A DNA stretch of 64,000 nucleotides from NCBI GenBank assembly GCA_950295325.1, contig OX485803.1, positions 18,228,001-18,292,000 on the forward strand, written 5' to 3'. Position numbers and translations under genes: made by a program. This document shows positions 26,735 through 38,991 of this stretch, piece by piece. The notes under the pieces were generated by a model. That model was not told the DNA's origin. It did no database searches and saw nothing but the letters and a program-made list of their open reading frames with translations. How positions within the stretch are numbered: the stretch's first letter is position 1; each line of letters opens with the position of its first letter. Source of the stretch: Polytrichum commune (taxonomy: Eukaryota > Streptophyta > Polytrichopsida > Polytrichales > Polytrichaceae).

Positions 26735-28520
26735 TTATTCACACCCTACAATACCGGCAAATTCAAGTAGTTGCATGACCTCATTATAGGTATATAATGG
26801 AGCATGATTGAACTTGTCACTATCACAATCCACCTTGCACAAAAATTTAAATACACAATAAAGATGTTTGCAATATATCCATCTTCCTTTCTTTCCCAAA
26901 GCATGAGAGGACGTTTCGTGAAGTTCAGGCACGTGCACTTTGGGATTGTGCCAATTGTAACACAATAAGAGATGCCCTCCTTGGAGATGATGTTGATTAT
27001 CACTCCATATCTTGGATATGGAATAGTAGTGATTCCAACCACATAGTATCCGTCCATGAGTCCGGCATTCTCCCATTTAGTTATGTGATCCACAATCGGG
27101 GTTGTTGGATTGCAATGCAATGTCTTCACAAATCAGAGTTTGGTAGCACACATATATGTGACCAGAGGATGGGGAGTGTCGCAATTGTTGAAAGCATGTG
27201 ACAAGGTGAAAATGCCTCTCTTTGTTGAAATTCAACATCCTCAAGCGCCAACACCTCCTCCCTTGAGAGATTGGTACCTATCTTCACTAGCCATGTGCTA
27301 GGTATGATAGGCCAATCCAGTACATACGCCTTATTGTTACCACCCACACAATGTATTATGTCACCTAGGCAAAACCAAAACTTGCACTTTAAATATAACT
27401 CCTTATTTAAACCCTTGTACATTAGAGCAAGGGTGTCATGTTACATGGTTCCAAATTTGGTATTGCACAAAGTCCATATGTTGGCATGCATTGCCCAACA
27501 TCTTTTGGAAAATGTGATAGCAATCTTGCATGGAGTAGTTGCACTTTATCAGGTCGATGGGAGTTGCAATCTGCATTGTTTGGTGGATTCACATAGATCA
27601 GACCCCTTCAAGGCGTAATCTATGATGTTCACATTTTTTGCCCCTTAGTAAGACTTCTTGGCCTCCACCAAAAGCTTTGGATCTTCACATCTGGCAACAA
27701 CCTTGAGTCCTAAGGACACATAATCAAAACCTTTGCCAAGTAGAACCATCTTTCAACCATGACCTATAATTCGCAATTTGCACGAAGGCATGAATCGTAT
27801 GTCCACTATGACTTCATATGAGTAGGTTATTTTGTTCATAGATTGTTGCAACCACTAGTCATACACTGTGTCCACAATATTGCATGTTGACATTTTTGCA
27901 TGTTCATCTATTGTCACATCATGCAAACACCACTGAAGTTCTTGATGAGAACATCATCACATATTTTCAAACTGTACTAAAAATTTCAACATTGAAGAAT
28001 GCACTTTCATCATACTCTTACAAGAAACATATGACCACCCCACTACATGTAACAAAAGTGCCAAAATACCAACTACTTCAAAAAATAAAAAATGTATTCT
28101 TATGTGGCAACTTTAGATAACAAACACCATGAACAAATCACATGGTACTTACTGTCAACATTGTTCGGTTTTTTTTTCATCCTTATAGTCCTTTCACTTT
28201 GTTTTGTTGAAATTGCAATGATGGCTTGATATAATTATGTGTTACCTTCTCCAAGTTGGTAGACCATTGAAACAAACATGTGCGCTCACGACCAATCATG
28301 GGAAAATTTGGGTCACCATCCCCATAGATCTTCCTCATCGTATTCCACTCAACTTGAAACATTTATCCATCATGAAACCCTTGAAGTTCGCACTAGCCAA
28401 TTTATTCTATGCTATGACGACTTTCAAGTTCTCCCATAAGATAATACATGTTGCACCATCTTCAAAGTGCATGTCAAAACACACAATTGTCAACATTTTA
28501 CAGTATTTGATATTGAACAT
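26735..28520 (-). pseudogene. Decayed SWIM-type (MULE-like) transposase
   Basis: Read 28520 to 26735 on the minus strand, in shifting frames: HFEDGATCIILWENLKVVIA, NFKGFMMDKC, then YGDGDPNFPMIGRERTCLFQ, later KIGTNLSREEVLALED, YYVVGITTIPYPRYGVIINI, then CTCLNFTK and, after a gap, YCKHLYCVFKFLCKVD. The CxC...CxH set is the SWIM zinc finger that closes Mutator-like and FAR1-like transposases. The end (HAPLYTYNEVMQLLEFAG) matches a second relic on the plus strand at 47150-47800. In-frame stops and frameshifts make it non-functional. Confidence 0.7.
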
Positions 28521-28599
28521 GTGATATACTTGGATTAAAATATTTAAGACTAATCATATTTCACTATACTTAGCATGTGAGCTCATGGTATTTGGAGTC

Positions 28600-29203
28600 A
28601 GAAAACTACAAAGAAAGAACCAATCAAACAACCTGTGAAGGAATTGTGCATGGGAGTTAGACAACTCCCGATCAAAGATATTTGCTTTGGAGCTAGACAA
28701 CTCCTAGTGGATGGATGTTTTACATGGGAACTAAACAACTCTCAATGAATAAATGAATTTGGTTGGAATTAGACAGTTCCAACTAGAAGAATGGATAAAT
28801 GAATCTAGATGAAATTTCAACTAGAATAATGGATGAATAAATCAAGTTGAAAGTTGATGGTTCCAACTCAAAAACTAGATGATTGGATAAAGTTGGAATT
28901 CAATAGTTCCAACTAGTGGATTGTGATTGAGCCAAAAGATAGAAGATTCATATTAGAACCAAAGATACAACTATGAATATACAACTTTTATTATATGCAA
29001 AATAGAAATTAAAAGTAGTGTCTTTGGCATGAAAGGGAGCTTGGGGGAGGAGAGAGGATCCGGGTGGTTCGAGCTCATAGGCAATCACAATCTTGTGGTT
29101 AAGTTGTAAAGCTTTTGTAATGTACAAAGTTGGAAGTTCACAATCTAGTGTTTATGTGCATTCTCGAATGTATCATTTGTGAAAATAAAGGAACTTGATA
29201 ATC
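28600..29203 (+). repeat. Putative 5' LTR of a decayed retrotransposon, with palindrome array
   Basis: Not bounded exactly on the left. The right edge is proposed from TAGTATCAAAG at 29204-29214, close to the tRNA-iMet primer-binding site TGGTATCAGAG. Six imperfect palindromes of the type GTTGGAATTAGACAGTTCCA occur at 28652-28669, 28689-28704, 28726-28743, 28762-28783, 28845-28866 and 28892-28913. A second LTR was not found. Confidence 0.4.
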
Positions 29204-29740
29204 TAGTATCAAAGTGAAAGATTACATAAAAATTGTAGAAATTATGGTTGACAAGACAACCACGATGGTTATAAATCATAAAGTGAGAGAACATATTATG
29301 GGAATGAGGTGATCGTTTAGGAACTAGGGAATAATGGGAATCATGCTAATGGTGATCATGTGGTAGTATTACATGATCCTAATGATGTTGATAAACGATG
29401 GTCACCTCCACCTCTCGTAGGGGGTTATAGTAGGCACTCGAAATCTCCTAGCCTGCCACAAAATAGTCATGGCACCAAATCTATGTATGGAGGCACGAGA
29501 GGCAGAGGAGAACTCATCTATCTAGATCAATAAGAATTTCTATATCGCCTTCATCATCTGGTGAGAGGCCTAATTCTTTGTCTCATAGCAACTCTAGTTG
29601 ATTTTCTCCTTCATTTAGGTCTTTTATACCGAAGAGCAATAGAAGTCACACTGATGTCATGAGTAATGTCATTCACTCACATTCCCAAATAAGAAGCGTG
29701 ATAAATTCTCCCAACAACAAAAACAATTCTTCCTCACAAA
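29204..29740 (+). pseudogene. Possible gag leader remnant after a tRNA-Met-like PBS
   Basis: Following the PBS-like sequence, broken frames such as DPNDVDKRWSPPPLVGGYSR and a Ser-rich stretch (RSISISPSSSGERPN-like) can be read. This fits the start of an LTR-element polyprotein but no diagnostic motif is present. Confidence 0.3.
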
Positions 29741-32065
29741 TACAATAGGCCTAAAGACTTACTACCAACAACTTGGAAACTATTTGAACCACACATCACA
29801 CACCATCCCCATCACAATACCCCCAACACCCTACCAATCATGAAAAGACACAATATTCTCCCCAACAAATATCCACCCTACTTCCTATGATTTACTCACA
29901 TCACTACCATGAGCCCACACCCACAACAATGCAACCTACAAATGTCACAAAAATTAGACCCTAGATGCCTCACTCTACTAAGAAGATTAAAACAACTACC
30001 ACACACATGCTCATACCAACACTTAGGACCCCCACACCTAGTAGACACGATCCAAAAACAACATTAAAGTACCCCTCAAATCCACCCCACTTAGCTTGTC
30101 TACGGATTCATTAACCAAATAATCACACAAGGAGTGACAATCACCCTTCACATCCTACTGACCAAATTCCCTTACATCCCCATTATACTTTTACAAAAAT
30201 TGTCAAGTGCACCCAACCCATCACAAGTTTCACCCCAAACCAAAACAACACACACCCACCGTGCCCCACAAGCAATTCAAATGCAATTCTCCACCACACC
30301 CGTTAACATCATCACATGGACTACATGACATATAAGCTCTAGACTCCCATAAATTATTGACCTAATTGAATGCCTGCAAAATAAACCAAACTTCATCCTC
30401 TTACAAGAAATCAAATTACCAAAACACAAATCCACTACATGCATAGACTCACATTTCTCTAACTATAAAATTATATACAATAATACAAACTACACCAACA
30501 TCCGCAAAAACCGGCAGATTACCTTCACTACACCTTCTAGAGGAGGATCCTAGTCATGATCTACAAAGAAATATATTATCTAGACAACATCATCAAAATT
30601 CCTACCCTGGGCAACATATCACCCTACTTACAAGCCTTCAAAATTGACAACAACCCGCTACCACCACTACTCATATTGAACCTCTACATGTCCTCACAAC
30701 ACCTCGATACCCCTCTCATCCCACAAATAGAATACCAAATCAAAATCCTCAATAAACACCACCAAACACACTGAGCATGCAACTTTAACAAAGATATGCC
30801 TTTGATAGGTCACGTATAGAATGGGGTGCACCACCCACCGACCAACAAAGATAAAGCTTGGGCCTATTACATGTAAAGCCTCTCACTCCAATTAGGTCTA
30901 AAAACCGAAACATTTTCCAAATGAGGCAATCACAACTACCCCTCAACCAACCTCATAGACGGCTTCTTCACTGACATAGCACCTAACACACGCCTAACCT
31001 CCCGAACATTCATTAAACGCGATCTAAACTCCAACCACTACCTAGTTTCCCTTGAACTCACTCACACAACCTTATAAAAAAAAACACAACCCACCAACAC
31101 CCAACCCCCTCCCCCCCAAACTCACCTATCCTATTCCACCACATAACATACAAAGTCTACTCACCATATTTAATTTCAAGCAACCACCAACCTCGACATA
31201 CAAACAATAACTCAAAAACTCCACAACCCCCACCTATCACCAAACGCATGAGATGAAAGGCCAAGCCCATTTCCAAGATATAATAAACACCCTAAGTACA
31301 TGCATCGAGACAACATGTACAAACTCAAATACTCCCACCACCCTCCGCAAACATGTTTGCCAACAAGGTGACTTCCTCCCATGAAAGGGCTTGGAAATGC
31401 CAACTCCATATATGTCATAGCATGCTTAAAGTTATCATGTTAATTACCACCCAACCCAACATAGTGTAGTCCTCCCACCTAGACATCCAATACCTTTTCA
31501 CTCTCACAAACATCACCCTCCCACCCACCCCTATAGATCACACCACCACCACCCAATGGATCAAGAAACTAACTAGCCTAGGCAAAGCCACCACAACTGA
31601 GGCACATAAAATAACCACTAAACAAACAACCATCAACTGCTAAAAAAAAAGCTTTATCTTAGACTCCAATTCTAAAACCTCATAGAAGAGATTTTAAAAC
31701 CATCTGCCAATACCCCACTAGAATGTCTTAGAGACTCCCATAACAATTTACTCACAAATCCACTTGAAAGCGCCCAAGAAATCCTATATGTGCACCATAA
31801 TTCCTTCAAGATAAACCCCCATATGTGATGACTTGGCCAACCACCCTTTTATGTGCCACTTTGCCATTTGCAAATGCCTTTGGCACAACACAACAACTTT
31901 ATTTTAGAAAAAAATTGTCCACATAAGATCTCACAACAATTTTCCAAAGAAATTTGCAACAACCAGCTCAAAAAACTTGCAAAAGGCAAGGCCCTTCGAC
32001 ATGACAACATCCTTAATGAAACCCTCAAAGCATTGTTGTCAAATTACCACAACGTGATGGCATGA
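29741..32065 (+). pseudogene. A/C-rich LINE: endonuclease and start of reverse transcriptase
   Basis: The plus strand is strikingly rich in A and C and poor in G and T. About 30300-30480 reads SSRLP, then IIDLIECLQNKPNFILLQEI, the N-terminal pattern of the LINE AP-endonuclease. Later come LLILNLYMSSQHLDTPLIPQ, CNFNKDMPLIGH (the GDFN block), and NYPSTNLIDGFFTDI. At 31853-32065, LKKLAKGKALRHDNILNETL is the entry to the reverse transcriptase (KAPG.D.IPNE.LK). Many stops are TGA, several where tryptophan would be expected. The element ends shortly after the RT start, so it is truncated or interrupted. Confidence 0.7.
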
Positions 32066-34084
32066 CCCACGGCCATAGGATAGACAAAATGCTAGAATGC
32101 ACTAATTGGAAAATCTAAACTGTAAAAGAAGATTATGAGCATTAATGCCATCGTATTGAGAATAGTATTAACATGAAGAATATTAGATATAGTAATCATG
32201 TAGATGTTGTTTTGTAAACAACTCAATCATTTCTAGAGCCGCCTCACCTATGCCTTGTGAATGGGGCAAATTTTCAATTAAGTGCTTGAGTATTTACACT
32301 TATATGGGTATAGCCACCAAATGGGTATGGGGGGGAACTTTAGAGTATAAGCATACATGAATTTTGCCGGTTATAATTGTTCGAGTAAGCTCTCATCTAC
32401 AAGTGACATAGACAGGTCAATGCTTAACCCAAAAGAAGATAGTTATCACATGAAATGTAGATTTTAATTTTGGAGGAGAATACTATAAAGACATAGATGT
32501 TTTTGGGAGACTTACCTCTTTTCATAGCAATAAAGTTATCTTAGAATTTGAATGTCAAACAACACTTGAGCTTACCTTGTATCTCTCCTCTTGGAGACCT
32601 TCTTTTAGAATATACTTGAAATTTCTTTCTACTCAAGGGTGTGAGTTGTTGAATATCGTGATAGTGAGCGAATTATCAATTGAGAGGAGAGTAGCCTCTT
32701 CGAGCAAGTACTCAAGAGAGTAATGTGAGGGTGAGATACAACTGCTTGAGGTTTTGGAATATGTTAGGGACTTTGAATCAACAAGATGATTGAGTTAACC
32801 TTAATACATACTAAAGTTTGAGAGCCTTAGTGTTCAAGTCTATTATTCCATTCTTTTGTGTTGAAACTCCTTAAAAAGACGATTTTCTTCTTAGGATGAT
32901 TTTGTATTAACAAGTGAATATCTTTTATCATAAAATCAAGGGCTTACTTTAAGTTGGAGTGTTTTGCAAAATTATAGTCACTTAAGGAATCACAGAAGTA
33001 TTATGTCATTATTGGATTCACATGTGAGACTATTATGGTGATGTTTGGATAGGCATATGGAGTATTATCTTAATTATTATGTCAATGTAGCTAAATATGT
33101 CTCAAGCATTGTCATTATACACACACACACACACACACACACACATTAGTAACACTTGAGCTAGAAGAAGAAGACAAGAACATGCACCTTCTACCACTTA
33201 AGACATTTGTTGTTTTAAAAATAAATGTATAAGGTAAATTTTAAAATATATAAGAAGTAATTTAAAATATATACTTGCAGACGCACAGAAAGAAACCTCG
33301 TGCATCCTGGTATAAAAAGCAAATAAATCCTATGTGTTTCATGGTATTGTGCAATTTTAGTGAAATTATTTGCAACTACTAATGTAGTAGGTTGATCTAA
33401 CCGTTGAACTTGTGGCTCCGATCTTCTATTTGAGTGCATTGTGGTCCATAGTTTGATGATTATCACAAAGAAGAGTCATTATCATTGCAACCATTCAAGC
33501 CCGTCGTTTTCTAAAAGCTTTATTATGTTAATTGTCACCTTTGCATGGTTGTAGGGCAATTGCTTATGGAAACTAGGGCAATGCTATCTTGTGAGTGGTA
33601 AGCAATGAGCGGTAATTTACGAGCGGTGAAGAATGCAAAATATTTGGTGATAGGACCACTAGTACCTTATAACTGTGGCCTAAAGAAATATAATTCTAGA
33701 GTTCAGTATTAAGAAGAGTGGGGAGGGCAAACAACATGAATGCTAGATTGTGAGCAGTGAGCAACGAGAAAAAAACAATGTGTACATGACTATAAGCATA
33801 TATATATATATATATCATTTACAAATTTTCATAGTTATATTATATGCCTTATGATAATGGAATGAGCAAAGTTGAAGTGAATGATGATCATTAACATTCA
33901 TAATATGAGCACATTAAAAAATGAAACAAAACATGTTGCAAATGATACTCAATTTTGTAATAGGTTACAAATATAGAGAGTGCAAAGAAGATAGAGTTGA
34001 ACACAAAACATGTGTTAATTCTTCAAGGTATAGCATGAGTGAATGTATGTTAAAGAAATACTAGCTAACTAGTATAGTGTGTCA
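32066..34084. other. AT-rich intergenic stretch
   Basis: No gene seen. Holds an (AC)n microsatellite at about 33119-33144 and two TGAGCGGT-type repeat ends (33578-33630 and 33740-33770). A (TA)n run is near 33800-33815. Confidence 0.6.
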
Positions 34085-34275
34085 CTATAGTATCCATCCT
34101 CGAATGGGGAGAGTAGTATTGTCCCAATTTCCCCTTGTCCAGTGGGCATCGGGTCATTTGACATTACGAACGGACACTTTATTCACGCCGGCCCCTTGCT
34201 AAAAAGGGACCGGAGTTTCTATCTATCTAAAGAAATGATAGCAATAACGAAACCTTCCGTTCGGGCAATTTGACA
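34085..34275. other. GC-richer block, possibly organelle-derived
   Basis: A short stretch (GACATTACGAACGGACACTT, then CACGCCGGCCCC and AAAAGGGACCGG) stands out against the AT-rich surroundings. Its style recalls plant mitochondrial intergenic DNA. No gene is recognisable, so this is only an impression. Confidence 0.25.
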
Positions 34276-34412
34276 CGTACTAACAAAAAATTAACTATCA
34301 TTATAACTTGAAGTAATGGTTGTTGATCATGATTCGGCCTCTACATCTATGAAATCCAAAACTTGACGATCATAATGTTTCAGCTTTGCTATGGGTAGAA
34401 GAAGGGGAAGAC

Positions 34413-36760
34413 TTAGCACCAAGAATGGAAGCTATGGTCTTGGCATAAATAGGGAGGCTTTGTGGGGGTGATGAACTTGCTACAATCTTGGATCCTCAAA
34501 AAAAGCTCGGCAACGTCGGCGCATTGTGGTATCACATTGTTGGCACATGACAATATAAATCTCTTAATAATTATTGATGTCTCCATAGTAATCCAAAAAA
34601 ATTCATATACAATATAGTTCAAGTAATAATTATGAAATCAACCAAATGAATCTTTCGAACAAGACAAACAAACAAAATTTACTCACAAAATAGATTTATG
34701 GCCTCGCGATTAACAATTGGAGAATCATGTTTGTCTTTAGAATTGGTAACTTCGCCAATAGGTAAAGGAGTTTGTATAATGAAAAATTTCAAGATGGAAT
34801 CAAAAACATCTTTGTCACTTTTCAATGCCAAGAAGTGACGTTTCAAAGCGCAACAAGCATGTATGAAGGGTCTTAACAAAGAGAACAATAAACAATTATC
34901 AAGAGAACAATCAGCGAGAGCATGTTAGTTTGCAAAGAAGTTATGTTCAAAAAAATCTTAAGAAAAAACAAATTGATGTATACATGTGGGAGGAGTGAGG
35001 TTTGCAACAATGCCTTAGGGTTTTCACAAAGCATCAATCAAAACTTAGAAGAATAATGGATGTTTTTCTTGTGGGCCTCTACAAGGTGTCATACCATCAT
35101 TTTTCATCAGCTGAGAAGTTATATAAAACTTCATCATCCAAATCCATACCACTCTCTACAAGACCTTTGTCGATATTCATTTGAAAGACAAAGACATGTG
35201 TTTTAATTAAAAAAATATCATTAAAAAAAACAAACAATGAAGAGCATTGTGAACTTGACAGCTTTCAGAACAAATGCAAAATAAGTAAAACAACAAACCA
35301 ATCAAATTATAATGTACACAAATGACATGATTCATTAAAATAGAATAAATTATGATGAAAAAGAATTGTGAGACTAATCATTTTGTTTGAATTGACTAGA
35401 CAAAGTGGGTTTATACAAGTCCAAAGTTTATGACCAACCTTGAAATTATATTTGAAAAAATATGAAGATAATTCTTTCATCAACTTAAGGCCTTTCGGAT
35501 GAAATAACAACAAAACACCATCCTCATGAAGATATTGCATGCAAAATTAAAATAAAATAAGGAGAAATTTATTAGATTTTGCATTCCAAGAAGGTATTAT
35601 AATTCCAAGTATAGGAAGCCCTTCCAGGTATCCATAATAATTAAATTAACTCCTGGCGTTACTTTTGAACACCTCGAAAATAGAATGTGCAATTTGCACC
35701 AACCCAGATAGCAAAAATACAACCAATGGAAGTTTAGTATATTGTTGGATAAAAAGATGCAAAACAAAGTTGCATTGATAATTTAACATTTAGTTTGAAA
35801 GAATCAGTAAGAATAATACTTTACAAATAATGCATTGATGTTGTCAAAATATCGTGGCTAAGACTTGGTTTTTTTATATTCAATATGTTAAAATATGAAT
35901 CATTCAAAATGAACTCAACCGAGTCTTTATCATAATTACATAGTATAGTTTGAGAAACTTTAGTCTCGACTCTCAAAGAAATCAAAGTCTTTAAAATGGT
36001 CAATGGAACATGGTTGGTATCTGATGAAGTTGTACCTTAAGCTTCTTGCCAAAATATTTATCATTGAAGATGCCATTGTCTTTATATTGTTAAAGCACTT
36101 GAATAGTATATTCCTCTTGCCTTTTGTGAATACTCTACATAATAATTCTTATACCACTATAAGTAGATTAAATGTGGGCTCAAGACGATTACACAATTCT
36201 AATATGGAACGCAATGTTTAATTATTAGAACAATTCAAATACCATCTACATTCATTCCAATTAACTTTATCCTAATATTTGCAATATGCATGAATGAATA
36301 TAAAATTCTCCAATTGAACATCTTTGAAACCATAAACAAAAATTTGGTAGCTTGTCCAAAACATTAGCAAGTGGTAACACACATTCAAAGCATATGTCTA
36401 AACAAAAAATTACAACCAAGCTAAAACAATTATAAAAAATGAAACAAAAATATGAGTGTTAAACATAAAAATATACATATTAAAGTGAGTATATGTAAAT
36501 AATCCACCTCATGGCTTGAAGAATCCCATGTTGTTTATCGAAAAATTTGTTTTTTAATATTTTCATCATTCTTTTTGAAAAAATTGAAAAATGTCATTTT
36601 TCAACAAGTGATCCTCCAAGGTTTAATATAGTGAACAAAAAGTTGCAAAGCTTCTGTGGCATAAAGGGCGATCTTGATGATGATATTTGATTCAAAAACT
36701 TTGGATTCATAAAATGCAAGAGAATATTTAGCCACCTATTGAAAAAATAACACAAATCAT
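34413..36760 (-). pseudogene. String of exon-like pieces, unidentified gene or gene relic
   Basis: On the minus strand several stretches read like coding exons with plausible borders. About 36740-36600 follows TTTCAATAG and gives VAKYSLAFYESKVFESNIII, then KIALYATEALQLFVHYIKPW. About 36215-36020 gives ILELCNRLEPTFNLLI and INILARSLRYNFIRYQ. About 36000-35821 gives LKTLISLRVETKVSQTILCN. About 35520-35430 gives DGVLLLFHPKGLKLMKELSS. 34888-34681 gives LLRPFIHACCALKRHFLALK and ends at a GTAAAT donor. 34622-34413 gives CANNVIPQCADVAELFLRIQ. The pieces look helical, as in a large repeat-type scaffold protein. I do not recognise the family. Frames break between pieces, so decay is possible. Confidence 0.35.
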
Positions 36761-37723
36761 AATATAGTAAAATCATAATATGAAACCAATTTTTATTAAA
36801 AATGTGATAATTTATTTTTGGATGATATTCTTATGTATGATTTCAAAATGTTGTTTTGTGTAACCAAATATCAAAAGCCTTATAACAAATAAGTATATTT
36901 GAAAATTTCAATGATATACTAAAAAACAGGAATAAAAAATTCACAGCTTCAACACCTTAACCTTTTGCATGGTATATACTTTCAATATCATAAAATATTA
37001 AAATATATTTTGATTCATTTGAGGCTCATCATAACATAAATTCCAATAAATTTTACTTTAAATCAAGGAACTAAGACTTAAACTAGGATTTGCAATGAAT
37101 AAATACTTTGCAAGATTAAAGTCTAATATGATTCGTTTAAAATCCATTACTCCATTCATAAACATAGTAATATCTCCAAAGAACCCCTAATTCTAAAAAG
37201 AACTCAATTTTTTTTTTCCGTCAAATCTTCTGTATTAGCAATATCATGCTGAAAAATAAAAATAAAAATAGTCGAATACAACATTATCATGCAAAATATG
37301 AAAGTCTTAAAAAGAATGAACATTGGTATGAAACTTATATTATATAAATATTTTAGAAGGAAATTTCTTAAAAATACATATACTAATCATGTTTTCATAA
37401 CATTTTTTTTTGTATTGAACATGTTGTAATAATTTTTTGAATTTTTTCAATAGCCAAACTTCCGATAGCTTGCATTCGATATAGTTAATCAACAAGATTG
37501 GTCTTCACATAGGAATGTTCAATATGATAAAAATAACCAAAATAAATCAAATAATACTTTAAATACAAAATATATGATAAAAATTTAACACAAAATATAA
37601 GAAATTAAAATTAATTGTTTCAAAAAAAATTTAAAATCATGCATTGTCATGAGTAGCACAACATTATCGGAAGATAAATTCAATAAAATAGAATTCATTG
37701 AAATGTGTTAATTTTTCTCACCA

Positions 37724-37747
37724 TAATAAATTACTTTGATAAAAAAA
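37724..37747. repeat. 24-bp direct repeat, left copy
   Basis: Starts TAATAAATTACTTTGATAAA and is identical over 24 bases to 38674-38697. It marks the left edge of a GC-richer segment. Confidence 0.9.
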
Positions 37748-38673
37748 TTGATGCCTATCTATCTTTGAAGGTAGCATTTGCACTAAATTTCATAATCTAG
37801 TTCTGGGATCACTGATTGCGACTGAATCTTATTGAATATGGCATCTTATGAGCTCTTGTAACAGATTGCAAAAACCCTGAATGGAAACCTGCAATATAGA
37901 CAGACGCCACCAATCATATTTGGCAAGCCATCTCATGCGATGCCGATGTCGCATTTGCATGTGGCGAACTGAGGGCCAGCTATTGGGAAATCCTTGAGTG
38001 CTATTAAAACCGAGTAGTAATCCTATGAGTGTGCATTCTAGTAGCAAAATTAAGTGTCTGATGAGGTAAATACTCCTGAAGGGATGATGTTTGTATGGGG
38101 AGGTTCTACTGTACTGCGAATATGCGCCTAACTAACTGCGAGAGAAACAGTACTGAGTATGATGTAAAAATCACAAATAGAACCCTCGGAATGCATGCTT
38201 ACTTGTTGCTCCTCCCACTCCGCGTCCCAACTTGGTCACATCTTCTTGACCAGCCTCGTTGCTCCATATCTGGCATCCCGCTCTTTTCTTGCCTGATACA
38301 TCTCCTCCTTTGACGAGTACAATTTTGGCTTGCCTTTCACCAAACGCACAGGAGGCAATGAGTGTACCTTAGCCCTGTGCCGATTTAGAGTCCGTGTGTC
38401 TGTGATGATGGTGCCGCACTCAAATTCCTCTCCATTATCCGACATCTGCCGAATTAAACACTTAAACCTCAATTTTCCTTTTAGCTTCAACCGCTTCCAC
38501 TCAACAGTCTGCAATTCCTCATTCTGCTCAGCCATTTCGCAATCCTCCTCTCTCATTCCGTAATCCTGATCCATTTATGAATGAAGCTGTAAAACAACGA
38601 AATTAGGGTGCCAGCGCCGTGTTCAAAATGAAACGAAGAATGACGATCTAGTTTTGTCTTTCGCATCAACATT
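37748..38673. mobile_element. 926-bp insert bounded by 24-bp direct repeats
   Basis: Base composition is clearly more GC-rich than the flanks on both sides, and the change falls at the direct repeats. The only long frame is on the minus strand (38574-38239). I see no terminal inverted repeats, and no poly(A) beyond the A-run inside the repeat itself. Target-site duplication by a retroposed or captured sequence is the simplest reading, but 24 bp is long for it. Confidence 0.5.
38239..38574 (-). CDS. 112-aa Cys/His protein fragment, unidentified
   Basis: Starts MDQDYGMREEDCEMAEQNEE and is acidic at first, then basic. Residues about 40-70 contain C-x13-C-x12-H-x4-H (FKC...FECGTIITDTRTLNRHRAKVH), an off-standard C2H2-like finger. 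The tail (YSSKEEMYQARKERDARYGA) is highly charged. After the TGA the same frame continues PSWDAEWEEQQ up to a GTAAGC donor, so the stop may be a nonsense mutation and the true exon longer. No family recognised. It is the only coding candidate in the 926-bp insert. Confidence 0.45.
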
Positions 38674-38697
38674 TAATAAATTACTTTGATAAAAAAA
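38674..38697. repeat. 24-bp direct repeat, right copy
   Basis: Identical to 37724-37747 and marks the right edge of the insert. Confidence 0.9.
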
Positions 38698-38991
38698 CCT
38701 TCACGCTTGTAAACAATGATTTCTATCCCAAAATCAAAACATCTTATCCATATATTTGTCGATAACATTGTTTTTTTCCACATATTTATCAAATTTTGCA
38801 CTTGCATTTTTCTAGAGTGTACGCAATAGTTTATTAACTCTAAGGTAATAATCTCTAGTTTACATATAATTGTCGACCATTGAAAGATAAGAAATCATTC
38901 TTTCAGATCTATATCTATGAATAAATTCTTGATTTAACTTTAGAATATATAATATTAAAATCGGTTGAACCAAAGACATTGAGAATAACCA

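Noticed and set aside
27271-28524. Plus-strand frames of 78-115 codons
   Set aside because: They are the opposite strand of the SWIM transposase relic.
28652-28913. Regularly spaced palindromes resembling a CRISPR array
   Set aside because: The genome is a plant's, the palindromes vary, the spacers are not unique protospacer-like segments, and no cas gene is near. Treated as an LTR-internal array.
29060-29085. GGTGGTTCGAGCTC, tRNA B-box-like
   Set aside because: No A box at the right distance and no acceptor stem; it is part of the putative LTR.
33215-33466. 83-codon minus frame, considered as a Copia RNase H or integrase fragment
   Set aside because: No diagnostic motif could be matched, and the resemblance was not better than chance in AT-rich DNA.
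34413-36760. Identification of the exon-like string as a Fanconi-type (FANCD2/FANCI) protein
   Set aside because: Considered from the helical look of the pieces, but no motif could be matched with confidence.
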